From a virus, in IMG/VR virus record IMGVR_UViG_3300031951_000478, positions 1 through 38,803 of that record: a DNA stretch of 38,803 nt; one strand, written 5' to 3'. The notes under the pieces are model-generated. The model had not been told where the DNA came from. It worked only from the letters and a program-made list of their open reading frames with translations, and did no database searches. Both the position numbers and the translations under genes were made by a program. Each line of letters starts with the position of its first letter. Position 1 is the stretch's first letter. Positions 1 to 6,968 of this stretch are shown here, in pieces.

Positions 1-1
1 C

Positions 2-1078
2 GCAACGTGGGGTCACCCACCGGTTCTTCTCGACTCCGCCAACACCAAGCAGTACCAAGTCGGCTACTCCGGTAGCCAAGTTCGGTACAACGACGGTTTT
101 GTCGAAGTTGCCCTCGTCGTCACCGACGCCGATGCCATCGAGAAGATCAAGCGCAAGGATGCCACCGAGGTATCTGCCGGCTACAAGGTCGACTTTGACC
201 CCACCCCCGGAATCACCCCCGAGGGCGAAGAGTACGCCGGCGTCCAGCGCAACATCCGGGTGAACCACATCGCCATTGTCCCCCGCGGCCGGGCTGGCCC
301 GGAGGTACGACTCTTGCTCGATCGAATGGATGCAGCTGATGCTGTAGCCGCCTTCCCCGAGCACGAAATGGCGCCCCAGTCCAGTTCAACTGCATCTCCC
401 GTTATGGCAACCGTCAAACTCGACGGCCTGGAGATCGATCTGCCCGCAGAAGCAGCCAGCGCGGTCCAGTCCTACTCCCGGGACATGGGGCGCCAACTGC
501 AAGCACTCACCACCGAGCGCGACGAGCTTGCCACCAAGCTCGACACTCTGCAGGCCGACTTCGACGCTCTGGCCTACGACAAAGAGGCCGCTGAAGGTCG
601 TGCCGATGCACTCGAGGAGCAGCTCGCTGCCTCCGGCGACGCCCGCATCGACACCGCCGAGCTCGACCAGCTGGTCGCCGAGCGCCTCGCAACCCTGCAA
701 CGCCTCGCCCCCGCGTTCACCGAGGACTTCAAGTTCGACGGTATCGACGACGCCTCCCTGTACACACAGGCTTTCGAGAACCTCACCGGCTCCGCACCCC
801 GCGACGACGCCGAACCCGCCTACATCCAGGGCGTGGTTGAAGGCATCCTCGCCGCCCGTGCTGACGCCGAAGGCGACGAAGATGGCGACCCCGAGGACGA
901 CGACTCCGAGGATGCCGACGGCGAAACCAAAGAGGACGCCGATTCCGATCGCGCCGACAGCACCGCCACCCTGCGTGACGCGCTGAAAGGTGCCGGCCGC
1001 TCCACCGACAGCCCCATCGCTGCCTATCGCAGCAAGGTGACTGACGCTTGGAAACGTCCCCTCACCGCTACCAAGTAA
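2..1078 (+). CDS. Prohead protease/scaffold, DUF2213 type (5' partial)
   Basis: The gene is open from the first full codon of the window and its start lies outside. The first ~100 visible residues (HPPVLLDSAN, SAGYKVDFDPTPG, QRNIRVNHIAIVPRGRAGPE) match the DUF2213 family, known as phage prohead proteases encoded just before the capsid genes. From about residue 135 the chain changes to a helical Glu/Asp/Ala-rich section and then a very acidic DED-rich stretch near residue 290, as expected of a fused scaffold domain that fills the prohead and is digested during maturation. The next gene begins 13 bases after the stop and encodes a capsid decoration protein. The protease-plus-scaffold fusion is inferred from composition and position. 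The family match is strong; the catalytic residues are not obvious to me. Confidence 0.85.
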   Translation, partial: ATWGHPPVLLDSANTKQYQVGYSGSQVRYNDGFVEVALVVTDADAIEKIKRKDATEVSAGYKVDFDPTPGITPEGEEYAGVQRNIRVNHIAIVPRGRAGPEVRLLLDRMDAADAVAAFPEHEMAPQSSSTASPVMATVKLDGLEIDLPAEAASAVQSYSRDMGRQLQALTTERDELATKLDTLQADFDALAYDKEAAEGRADALEEQLAASGDARIDTAELDQLVAERLATLQRLAPAFTEDFKFDGIDDASLYTQAFENLTGSAPRDDAEPAYIQGVVEGILAARADAEGDEDGDPEDDDSEDADGETKEDADSDRADSTATLRDALKGAGRSTDSPIAAYRSKVTDAWKRPLTATK

Positions 1079-1091
1079 GGAGTTCCTTCCA

Positions 1092-1712
1092 ATGGCCGTA
1101 TCTTTCACCCCTACTGTCGTCAGCAACCCGACCGGCGCTCAAGGCAGCTACCCCCTGGAGCTGACCGTGGGCCACGAGGGCATGATCGCTGACCTGCAGG
1201 CCTATGTGTCCCGCAGCTACTACAACCAGTCCGGCGTTGCCATCCCCTTCGGCTCGCTGGTCGCCATCGATAACGACCCCACCAGCAACGATCCCTTTGC
1301 TGTGCTGCTGGCAACCAGTGGCACCGGTGTCGTGGGTCTGTCCGTCGACGGTCTGACCTTCGAGGGCGTTGGTGGCAGCTCTGCCTACACCCCCAACCCC
1401 ACCAACATCATCGGTGATGGCTCCCTTCGCGTGGGCTACCCGAATGGCCAGACCATGAACGTCGTCTCCAAAGGCGTCGTCTGGGTCTACAGCACCGCCG
1501 CCATCGCCCTCGGTGATGCTGTGCGTTTCTTCGGCGTCGACCACTCGTCCACCGTCACCGGTGCTTTCGTGGGTCGCTTCACCAAGACCGCCGTGGCCAA
1601 CAAGACCTTCGCCATGACTGGCGGGGCTCGCTGGCTGTCTGAAACCAGCGGCGCCGGCCTGGTCCTCCTCGAGATTGACATCCCGGGGATCACCTTCACC
1701 GCCGACACCTGA
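1092..1712 (+). CDS. Capsid decoration/cement protein
   Basis: This 206-residue protein is rich in beta-forming residues, Gly, Val and Thr, and lies between protease/scaffold and major capsid, the usual place of a head-decoration or cement protein. The pattern VRVGYPNGQTM...VWVYSTAAIALGDAVRFF resembles DUF2190-like cement proteins (gp24 type), in which a trimer locks the capsid lattice from outside. The start is supported by a strong Shine-Dalgarno sequence, AAGGAG at 1077-1082, nine bases before the ATG; this fits a protein needed in hundreds of copies. Cement function is inferred from position, size and fold-like composition rather than from a diagnostic motif. Confidence 0.72.
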   Translation: MAVSFTPTVVSNPTGAQGSYPLELTVGHEGMIADLQAYVSRSYYNQSGVAIPFGSLVAIDNDPTSNDPFAVLLATSGTGVVGLSVDGLTFEGVGGSSAYTPNPTNIIGDGSLRVGYPNGQTMNVVSKGVVWVYSTAAIALGDAVRFFGVDHSSTVTGAFVGRFTKTAVANKTFAMTGGARWLSETSGAGLVLLEIDIPGITFTADT

Positions 1713-1729
1713 TCCCGGAGCCCCATCCC

Positions 1730-2647
1730 ATGACCACCGACATCCGTAACGACTCGGTCGGCCTCTTTCTTGCTCGCGAGCTGGAGTCCATCCTCGCTCG
1801 CGCCTTCGAGGTTGAGTACGCCGACATCAAGTACAGCACCGTCATCCCCGTCTCCTCCGAGGTCGGTAACGGCGCTGATTCCTTCACCTATCGCGTCTTC
1901 GACAAGCAAGGCTCGATGAAGGTCATTGGCGACAAAGCCCAAGACCTGCCCCGCGCTGACGTCCTCCGCAAGGAAGTGACCCACCCGGTCCGCAGCCTCG
2001 GTGCTTCCTTCGCCTACACCGTCCAGGAAACCCGTGCCGCCTCCATGGTGCCCGGCATGAACCTGGAGCAGCGCCGCGCTAACGCCGTGCGCCGCGCCTA
2101 CGAGGAGAAAGTGCAGGAGATCGCCTACTTCGGCGATGCCCCCTCCGGCATGAAGGGCTTCTTCAACAACAACCAGGTGGACAAGCTGGTGCCGGACCAC
2201 TGGTTCGACACCGTGGACATCACCACCGACGAGATGCTGCAGCTGCTCAACGAGCCCGCCACACGGATCGTGCAGAACAGCAACATGAAGGAGATGCCCA
2301 ACACGATGCTGGTGCCCTACAACGTGTACCGCATCATCTCCACCACCCCGCGCAGCACCACCTCCGACACCACGGTGATGGAGTTCTTCCTGCGCACCAA
2401 CCCGATGATCACCGCGATCGAGCCCATCAACGAGCTCGAAGCCTCCAAGTCTGGTGGTGTCCTGTCCAAGGACCGCGTGATCTGCTACGACCGCAGCCCC
2501 GACAAGCTGCAGCTGCACATCCCGCAGCCCCTCGAGTTCTTCCCGCCCGTGCGCGCCGAGCTCGAGTTCTCCGTCGCCGCTCACGCTCGCATCGGCGGCC
2601 TCGCGCTCTACTACCCCAAGAGCGCCATCGTGCTCGAGAAAGCCTGA
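1730..2647 (+). CDS. Major capsid protein, DUF2184 family
   Basis: This 305-residue protein matches the DUF2184/encapsulin-like major capsid family, which has an HK97 fold and forms the hexamers and pentamers of the head. Recognisable parts are the N-terminal arm with a long helix (LARELESILARAFEVEYADIKYSTVIPV), the central ARRANAVRRAYEEK-like helix (residues 110-125) followed by FGD and GMKGFFNN, and the C-terminal P-domain/A-domain segment ending in YYPKSAIVLEKA. There is no separate delta domain, consistent with scaffolding by the upstream protease fusion. GGAG at 1717-1720 lies nine bases before the ATG and acts as a ribosome-binding site. It sits directly between the decoration protein and the head-tail connector genes. 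Confidence 0.88.
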   Translation: MTTDIRNDSVGLFLARELESILARAFEVEYADIKYSTVIPVSSEVGNGADSFTYRVFDKQGSMKVIGDKAQDLPRADVLRKEVTHPVRSLGASFAYTVQETRAASMVPGMNLEQRRANAVRRAYEEKVQEIAYFGDAPSGMKGFFNNNQVDKLVPDHWFDTVDITTDEMLQLLNEPATRIVQNSNMKEMPNTMLVPYNVYRIISTTPRSTTSDTTVMEFFLRTNPMITAIEPINELEASKSGGVLSKDRVICYDRSPDKLQLHIPQPLEFFPPVRAELEFSVAAHARIGGLALYYPKSAIVLEKA

Positions 2648-2692
2648 TCCAGGCTGCGCGCTTGCTTTGTTGGCTCTTTCACCTTTCTGATC

Positions 2693-3106
2693 ATGATCCT
2701 CGTCTATCGCCCCGAACTCGAAAGTCCTCCAATGGACCCCGAGTGCACGATTGGCTTCTCCTTTGTCCAACACACAGGACAACCGGAAAGCATCCAGGTG
2801 AAGTCCGGTGTCAACCGCGGCTTCCCCGAGAAAGTGTGGGAGCAGATCAAGGACTACGACGTCGTCAAGAACATGCTGAAACTCGGCGCCCTGCGCGTCG
2901 AAGAGGATCAGGCCTTCGTGTCCGATCCTGCAGCAGCCGCTGACGTGGACTCCATCGCAGACATGCCTGTCACGCAGGCACTCCGTCTCGTGGAGGACAG
3001 CTTCGATGTCGCCCAGCTCCAACGTTGGGAGTCAGGTGAGCAGCGGATCCGCATCCGCAACGCCATCAGCAAGCGCATCTCTGCCATCACAGAGGGTAAC
3101 GGCTAA
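2693..3106 (+). CDS. Unknown head protein
   Basis: A 137-residue acidic protein of unknown family, placed between major capsid and the first head-tail connector. The N-terminal third looks beta-rich (CTIGFSFVQHTGQPESIQVKSGVNRGF). The remainder is helical and mentions a repeating acidic pattern ending in a basic helix (RWESGEQRIRIRNAISKRIS). An alternative ATG lies at 2732 (MDPECTIGF), which would remove 13 residues that look less conserved in style. The stop codon TAA shares its last base with the ATG of the next gene, so the two are translationally coupled. A head or neck role is inferred only from position. Confidence 0.6.
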   Translation: MILVYRPELESPPMDPECTIGFSFVQHTGQPESIQVKSGVNRGFPEKVWEQIKDYDVVKNMLKLGALRVEEDQAFVSDPAAAADVDSIADMPVTQALRLVEDSFDVAQLQRWESGEQRIRIRNAISKRISAITEGNG

Positions 3107-3414
3107 TGGCTGTCCCCACCTCCAGTGAGTTCCTTACCCGCTTCCCCGAGTTCGGCGAGCTTTCGCTCCCCGTAGTCCAGAGCGCCCTCACGGAGGCTGG
3201 CCGTTCCACCCCTGCGGCCAACTGGGGCACCGTTCACACCGAGGCCGTCAGCAATCTGGCGGCTCACATCCTCTCCACCCGTGTCATGCAGATCGGCCTT
3301 CAGGTCGGTAGTCAGGCCGGCCAGCCCCTCGGCACCGGTCTGACCGCCAGCTTGTACGGCCAGGAGTACGAACGCCTCAAAGGCAACCTCGCTCTTTCTG
3401 GATTCGCGCTGTAG
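3106..3414 (+). CDS. Head-tail connector, DUF4054 (adaptor)
   Basis: This 102-residue, mostly helical protein has the hallmarks of the DUF4054 family of head-tail adaptors: an opening FLTRFPEFGELSLPVVQSALTEAG, a central helix ending in ...AAHILSTRVMQ, and a closing segment GLTASLYGQEYERLKG. In the family, twelve copies bind under the portal ring and extend the DNA channel. The gene overlaps the previous stop by one base and is two bases from the next gene, as usual for this neck cassette. Confidence 0.8.
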   Translation: MAVPTSSEFLTRFPEFGELSLPVVQSALTEAGRSTPAANWGTVHTEAVSNLAAHILSTRVMQIGLQVGSQAGQPLGTGLTASLYGQEYERLKGNLALSGFAL

Positions 3415-3416
3415 TC

Positions 3417-3821
3417 ATGGCTATCTCCGCCGCCACGATCGCTAGCTACGCCCCCTGGGGCAACGCCCAGCTGGCATTCGAGGTTGGCGGAACCACCCTC
3501 ACTACGGACGCCAGCACGGGCAACACGGTGCAAACCGTCGAGACCGTCGAATACCTGGCTGCGCTCAAACTCGAGGCCCCCTCGTGGGATGGCCAACCAG
3601 GAGCCGACAACTCGAGCTACCGCTGCAGCGGGCGCCTACTTAGCCCCGACCGCCTAGACCTTCGGATTACCAACGGCAGCCAGGCGGAAGCCATCATCAA
3701 TGGCTACCGCGGCCGTTTCGAGCTCGTTTTCGATCTCGATATGGACGCCACTGCCTACCAGGACATCCGCCAGTCCATCCAAGGCACGTTCCGTGTCATC
3801 GGAGGCTTCATCGATGGCTAG
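3417..3821 (+). CDS. Probable head-closure (neck) protein
   Basis: A 134-residue beta-rich protein between the connector adaptor and an HK97 gp10-like protein. In comparable phages this slot holds the stopper or head-closure protein that seals the channel after packaging. Pairs of Cys/aromatic strands (SYRCSGRLLSPDRLDLRI) and a C-terminal strand FRVIGGFIDG are visible, but no motif proves the call. The end overlaps the next gene by eight bases, implying coupled translation. Confidence 0.6.
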   Translation: MAISAATIASYAPWGNAQLAFEVGGTTLTTDASTGNTVQTVETVEYLAALKLEAPSWDGQPGADNSSYRCSGRLLSPDRLDLRITNGSQAEAIINGYRGRFELVFDLDMDATAYQDIRQSIQGTFRVIGGFIDG

Positions 3822-4185
3822 ACGCCCACTCGACGCACAGCTCCGCGCTGCCACCGCCCAGGCGACCCGGCAGCTTGCCACTTGGCTCGACACCCGCTTC
3901 ACCGCGGAGATCTCGTCGGCCAAATGGGACTACCCCACACCTCCGAAGGTGCGGGACATCGTGGATACCGGCCGCCTCCGTGCCAGCCAGACTCGATCCG
4001 TCAACGCTGACGGGTCAGTCACCTTCACCTGGCCGGTGGAATATGCCGCCCAGGTCCACGAGGGCGGAGTTGCCATCACCGGCCTCCGCTTCCCCGGCCG
4101 ACCTTGGACTAAGGCTCCTCTTGAAGAAGCACAAGCCCAGTTCGACCGCTTCCTGCGCAACGCTCTCCGCGCTGAGCAGTCATGA
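3814..4185 (+). CDS. Neck/tail-completion protein, HK97 gp10-like
   Basis: The ATG at 3814 (MARRPLDAQLRAATAQ) is chosen instead of an upstream in-frame start at 3700 because it gives a short eight-base overlap with the preceding gene rather than a 120-base one. The 123-residue protein has an N-terminal amphipathic helix, then DTGRLRASQTRSV, VEYAAQVHEGG and RPWTKAPLEE: the order and spacing of the HK97 gp10-like family (D-TG-LR-S, YA--VHEG, RPF). Members sit at the head-tail junction and help complete the tail top. Confidence 0.8.
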   Translation: MARRPLDAQLRAATAQATRQLATWLDTRFTAEISSAKWDYPTPPKVRDIVDTGRLRASQTRSVNADGSVTFTWPVEYAAQVHEGGVAITGLRFPGRPWTKAPLEEAQAQFDRFLRNALRAEQS

Positions 4186-4655
4186 CGATCTCAACCAGCT
4201 GCCCCGAGGTGCGCTCCCTACGCACCACCATCGAGCGCTACATCCTCGATCTCTACGAGGTCGATGGCACCACGCTCAAGTCGCAAGCCAGCTGGCCCGG
4301 CTACTACACCTTGCCCAACAACACCCGCATCCCTGCGGTCTACGTCGTCGGCGAGGCCATGGTTCCCTCCAACTGGGCTGTAACCGGAATCGAGTGCACC
4401 ATCACTGATGTACCCGAGATCGTCTCTCCTGGCTCCGTCGGAGCCATCCTGTCCTTCGAGCGCTGGCCTGTTCGTTTCACGAACTACGGCACCCGCAAGG
4501 GCACTCGCATGCCGATCTCTCTGCTGGACATCAGCAGGCGCCTGGCACGCACCTTCCCCCGGGATAGTGCTACGCACACTCCCCGGACCGAGGCCACATA
4601 CGAGGCCTTGACGGTGTCCATCTTGGGCCCCGTTCTGAACCCCCCGATCCCATAA
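4182..4655 (+). CDS. Tail terminator-like protein
   Basis: This 157-residue protein starts inside the stop of the gp10-like gene (ATGA overlap) and precedes the tail tube gene, which is where the tail terminator (lambda gpU-like) that caps the finished tail is normally encoded. The pattern of an N-terminal helix (RTTIERYILDLY), a beta core with VYVVGEA and RWPVRFTNYG, and a C-terminal helix plus strand (YEALTVSILGPV) fits an alpha/beta terminator fold. The call relies on order and length, not on a catalytic or binding motif. Confidence 0.62.
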   Translation: MTISTSCPEVRSLRTTIERYILDLYEVDGTTLKSQASWPGYYTLPNNTRIPAVYVVGEAMVPSNWAVTGIECTITDVPEIVSPGSVGAILSFERWPVRFTNYGTRKGTRMPISLLDISRRLARTFPRDSATHTPRTEATYEALTVSILGPVLNPPIP

Positions 4656-4667
4656 GGAGTCCCAACC

Positions 4668-5678
4668 ATGGCCGACTACGCCATCGGGCTGTCGTTCCAC
4701 AAGGCTCACCGGACCCTAGTCCGTGCCGTGGACCTCACCCCTCCCTGCCGCTACTTCGCCACCCGCGACACCGCCGGCATGGTCACCCTGCCCACTCTCG
4801 ACGCCGGTTCCCGCTACGTCGAGATCCAAGGTGTCAGCAACACCACCTTCGCCATCAACGACAACAACCAGGAGTTCCGTCTCCTCGGTGACGACGGTTG
4901 GGGTGACTCGGTGATCACCGGCTCCACGGTGCAGGCCTCGGTGACTGCCTACTTCCTGAAGGACACAGGCATCCCGGCCGGCCAGAACTGCCCCGTGTTC
5001 CGTGGCAACTACGAAGAGGGCTTTTCTCTTATTGAGAAAGCGCGGTACAACAAGGACTACGAGCTCTACATCGAGTTTCTTAAAGAGCTCGGTCAGGCCA
5101 ACGGTACTAGCGGCAACTACATCTACGACTTCACCGGCTTCAACGCCGTCGTGATGAACTACAACGAGAACCTCACCGCAGAGGGTCTCACCGAGGTCTC
5201 CTTCGACCTGATGTCCCGCGGTCGCCCCGTATTCGGCCGCTACGACGCTGGTGCTACCCCCCTGGCCTTCGGTGGCGTGCAGTCGAGCCTGCTGTTCACC
5301 TCTGCTACCTCCGGCACCCGCCGGTATGCGGTTGTGCCAGCTAACAACGCTTCCTCTGTGGTTGTAGGCAACGACCTCACCGTCACCTACACCAGCGACG
5401 GCACCGCGGCGCTGACTCAGCTCTCCCTGGGTCAAACCGACGGCAGTGGCTTCCGCCTCGAGGTCGCCTCCGGTGGTGCTCTTGTTCCTGCTGCGGTCTC
5501 TCTGGCAAGCAACGTCGTTACCATCAACCCCTCTGCCAACCTGGCTAGCAACACCATCTACCGCCTCCGCGTGGCTGACGGTGCCATCAAACAGGCCCTC
5601 GACAACAGCGGTAACCCCTCTGCTACCGGTGTTCTGTTCCCCCTCCAAGGTTTCGAGACCCTCTTCCGTACGGCCTAA
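4668..5678 (+). CDS. Major tail tube protein with Ig-like C-terminus
   Basis: This 336-residue protein has two parts. Residues 1-200 are a tail-tube-like beta sandwich (VTLPTLDAGSRYVEIQGVSNTTFAIND, then GFSLIEKARYNKDYELYIEFLKELG and a closing NAVVMNYNENLTAEGLTEVSFDLMSRG). Residues ~215-330 are a separate Ser/Thr/Val-rich domain ending in SNTIYRLRVADGAIKQALDNSGNP, typical of bacterial Ig-like folds of the SbsA/Big_5 sort that decorate tail tubes. AAGGAG at 4654-4659 lies eight bases before the ATG, one of the strongest ribosome-binding sites in the window, in keeping with a highly produced structural protein. A rho-independent terminator follows 30 bases downstream. Confidence 0.85.
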   Translation: MADYAIGLSFHKAHRTLVRAVDLTPPCRYFATRDTAGMVTLPTLDAGSRYVEIQGVSNTTFAINDNNQEFRLLGDDGWGDSVITGSTVQASVTAYFLKDTGIPAGQNCPVFRGNYEEGFSLIEKARYNKDYELYIEFLKELGQANGTSGNYIYDFTGFNAVVMNYNENLTAEGLTEVSFDLMSRGRPVFGRYDAGATPLAFGGVQSSLLFTSATSGTRRYAVVPANNASSVVVGNDLTVTYTSDGTAALTQLSLGQTDGSGFRLEVASGGALVPAAVSLASNVVTINPSANLASNTIYRLRVADGAIKQALDNSGNPSATGVLFPLQGFETLFRTA

Positions 5679-5707
5679 GGGTCAGACTGAGCTCGAGCCA
5701 ACTACTC

Positions 5708-5732
5708 AGCCCCGCCATCGCGGGGCTTTTTT
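5708..5732 (+). terminator. Rho-independent terminator after tail tube gene
   Basis: An eight-base-pair GC-rich stem (AGCCCCGC with GCGGGGCT) encloses a four-base loop and is followed directly by a run of six T. It ends the heavily expressed head/tail-tube transcript; the tail chaperone and tape measure genes downstream would be read by leakage or from another promoter. Confidence 0.92.
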
Positions 5733-5744
5733 GTACCTACAGCA

Positions 5745-5978
5745 ATGCAACACGACCTCTTAATGGACGCAGCCCACATGGTGTATGCAGTGAACTGCCA
5801 AGTACAAGGCGACACCCTTCACTGCGGCGCCTTGTACCTGGAGCCCCTGATCCCGTTCAAATCTATACGCTTAGCGTATGAGGCTGCTAGCGTGATGGTT
5901 GAACTACCTGACGAGCTCGTAAACCAAGTTGAGCCTTTCAGGTCTTGGTCCATCGATCTCCCCATCGCTGATGTCTAA
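5745..5978 (+). CDS. Small unknown protein before tail chaperone
   Basis: A 77-residue acidic protein of unknown family. The first ATG is twelve bases after the terminator T-run; another in-frame ATG occurs six codons later (MDAAHMVYAV). The chain alternates strands and one helix (AYEAASVMVELPDELVNQV) and has two Cys. It overlaps the tail assembly chaperone start by eight bases, suggesting translational coupling and a tail-related role. Confidence 0.6.
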   Translation: MQHDLLMDAAHMVYAVNCQVQGDTLHCGALYLEPLIPFKSIRLAYEAASVMVELPDELVNQVEPFRSWSIDLPIADV

Positions 5979-6513
5979 GTACGCGTCGCTCCTGTTCTCC
6001 CCCGAGGAGTACCACGAGATCGGCCCTTTCCGCTTCCCCGTTTACCACGACCTTGTACCAGGTGAAGCTAAGGGCATTGAAACGCTAAGCCGTAAGCAAT
6101 CTAAGTCGACTTTTCGCTCTATTAAGCTTGCGCAGCGCATTGCTAAAGACAAAGGCATCACAACCAAAGAAGCTATTGACCTTCTCGGCAACTCCGCCGA
6201 AGAGAACCAAGAGCTGCTCTACGACTACGCTTCTGACCTAGAGGAGCTGCAGCGCGACTCCATCGGAGCTGTCGAGCAGCAGATTGCCTTCGTTACGCTC
6301 TTCATGCAGTACCGCGGCGAAGCCAAGCTGCCACGCGCCAAGGACTGGCAAAAGCTTGAAGACTGGACCGAGGCCGACACCGAAGCCATCCCCGCACGCT
6401 TGATGGAGCAAATCTTCGAGCTCCTCACCTGGGAGCGTGATGGCTGGCCCACAGCGGAGGGAAACGATTCGGCGGAGGAGCCCGAATTCAGCCCTCCCCC
6501 GAGCAAACCCTGA
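5971..6513 (+). CDS. Tail assembly chaperone, short form (G-like)
   Basis: The ATG at 5971 (MSKYASLLFSPEEYHEIGPFRF) is preferred to an upstream in-frame ATG at 5929, because it overlaps the previous gene by only eight bases. The 180-residue product is helical and acidic and lies immediately before the tape measure gene, the position of lambda gpG. Near its end the codons GAG-GGA-AAC create the slippery heptamer GGGAAAC; ribosomes that do not slip stop at 6513, giving this short form. G-type chaperones coat the tape measure protein and recruit tube subunits. Confidence 0.85.
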   Translation: MSKYASLLFSPEEYHEIGPFRFPVYHDLVPGEAKGIETLSRKQSKSTFRSIKLAQRIAKDKGITTKEAIDLLGNSAEENQELLYDYASDLEELQRDSIGAVEQQIAFVTLFMQYRGEAKLPRAKDWQKLEDWTEADTEAIPARLMEQIFELLTWERDGWPTAEGNDSAEEPEFSPPPSKP

Positions 6514-6944
6514 AGCAAGCCGAGGACACGCTCCGCACACCGCTGTCTGACTGGGACTCGGTCTACTTCCGAGTCCGTTCATCTCCAGTAGGTGGAGACT
6601 TCACCCCCGCCCGGTTCCTCCGCACCCCGATTAGCACAATCCGCTGGCTGCTGCGCCAGATCGACGACCTCGAGCGCGGTAACGCCAACATGCAAAGCGT
6701 CACCGCGGCGCGGCTTACCACCGTGCTGATCCAGATCGCACACGGGTACTCCGGTTCCAAGCGCCCCGCACCCAAGGTGCAGCCCCGCGATTTCCTTCCC
6801 TTCCCTGACTGGAAACCAACCGCAGCAGTCTCCGACGGCCCCGACGGACCCACCAAGTTCATCCTCTCCGAGCTCGTACGCACCCAGTGCCTGCCGCTGC
6901 ACGTCTACGCCGCGCTCGCAACCGCAGCCACAGGCCCGACCTAA
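5971..6944 (+). CDS. Tail assembly chaperone, frameshifted long form (GT-like)
   Basis: This product results from a -1 frameshift at 6459-6465: 165 residues in the first frame, then 159 residues from 6465 to the TAA at 6942-6944, 324 in all. The T-like extension has no convincing start codon near its beginning (its first ATG, at 6690, is well inside). It contains SVYFRVRSSPVGG, TISTIRWLLRQIDDLERGN and a Pro-rich DFLPFPDW segment. By analogy with lambda, GT holds the tape measure while the T domain contacts tail tube subunits; a minor fraction of translation should yield it. The tape measure gene begins 25 bases later. Confidence 0.85.
6459..6465 (+). promoter_or_regulatory. -1 ribosomal frameshift site GGGAAAC
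   Basis: The heptamer GGGAAAC is phased as G GGA AAC relative to the chaperone frame, the X XXY YYZ arrangement needed for a -1 slip. After slipping, reading continues at 6465 in a frame that is open to 6944. Lambda uses GGGAAAG at the same place between G and T, so position, phase and motif all agree. Confidence 0.9.
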
Positions 6945-6968
6945 CATACGAGTAGCGCATATCGGCCC

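Noticed and set aside
1487-3022. A 511-residue minus-strand frame opposite the capsid gene.
   Set aside because: It is His/Val/Gly-rich, mirrors the capsid and decoration codons, and has no plausible domain; typical shadow in GC-rich DNA.
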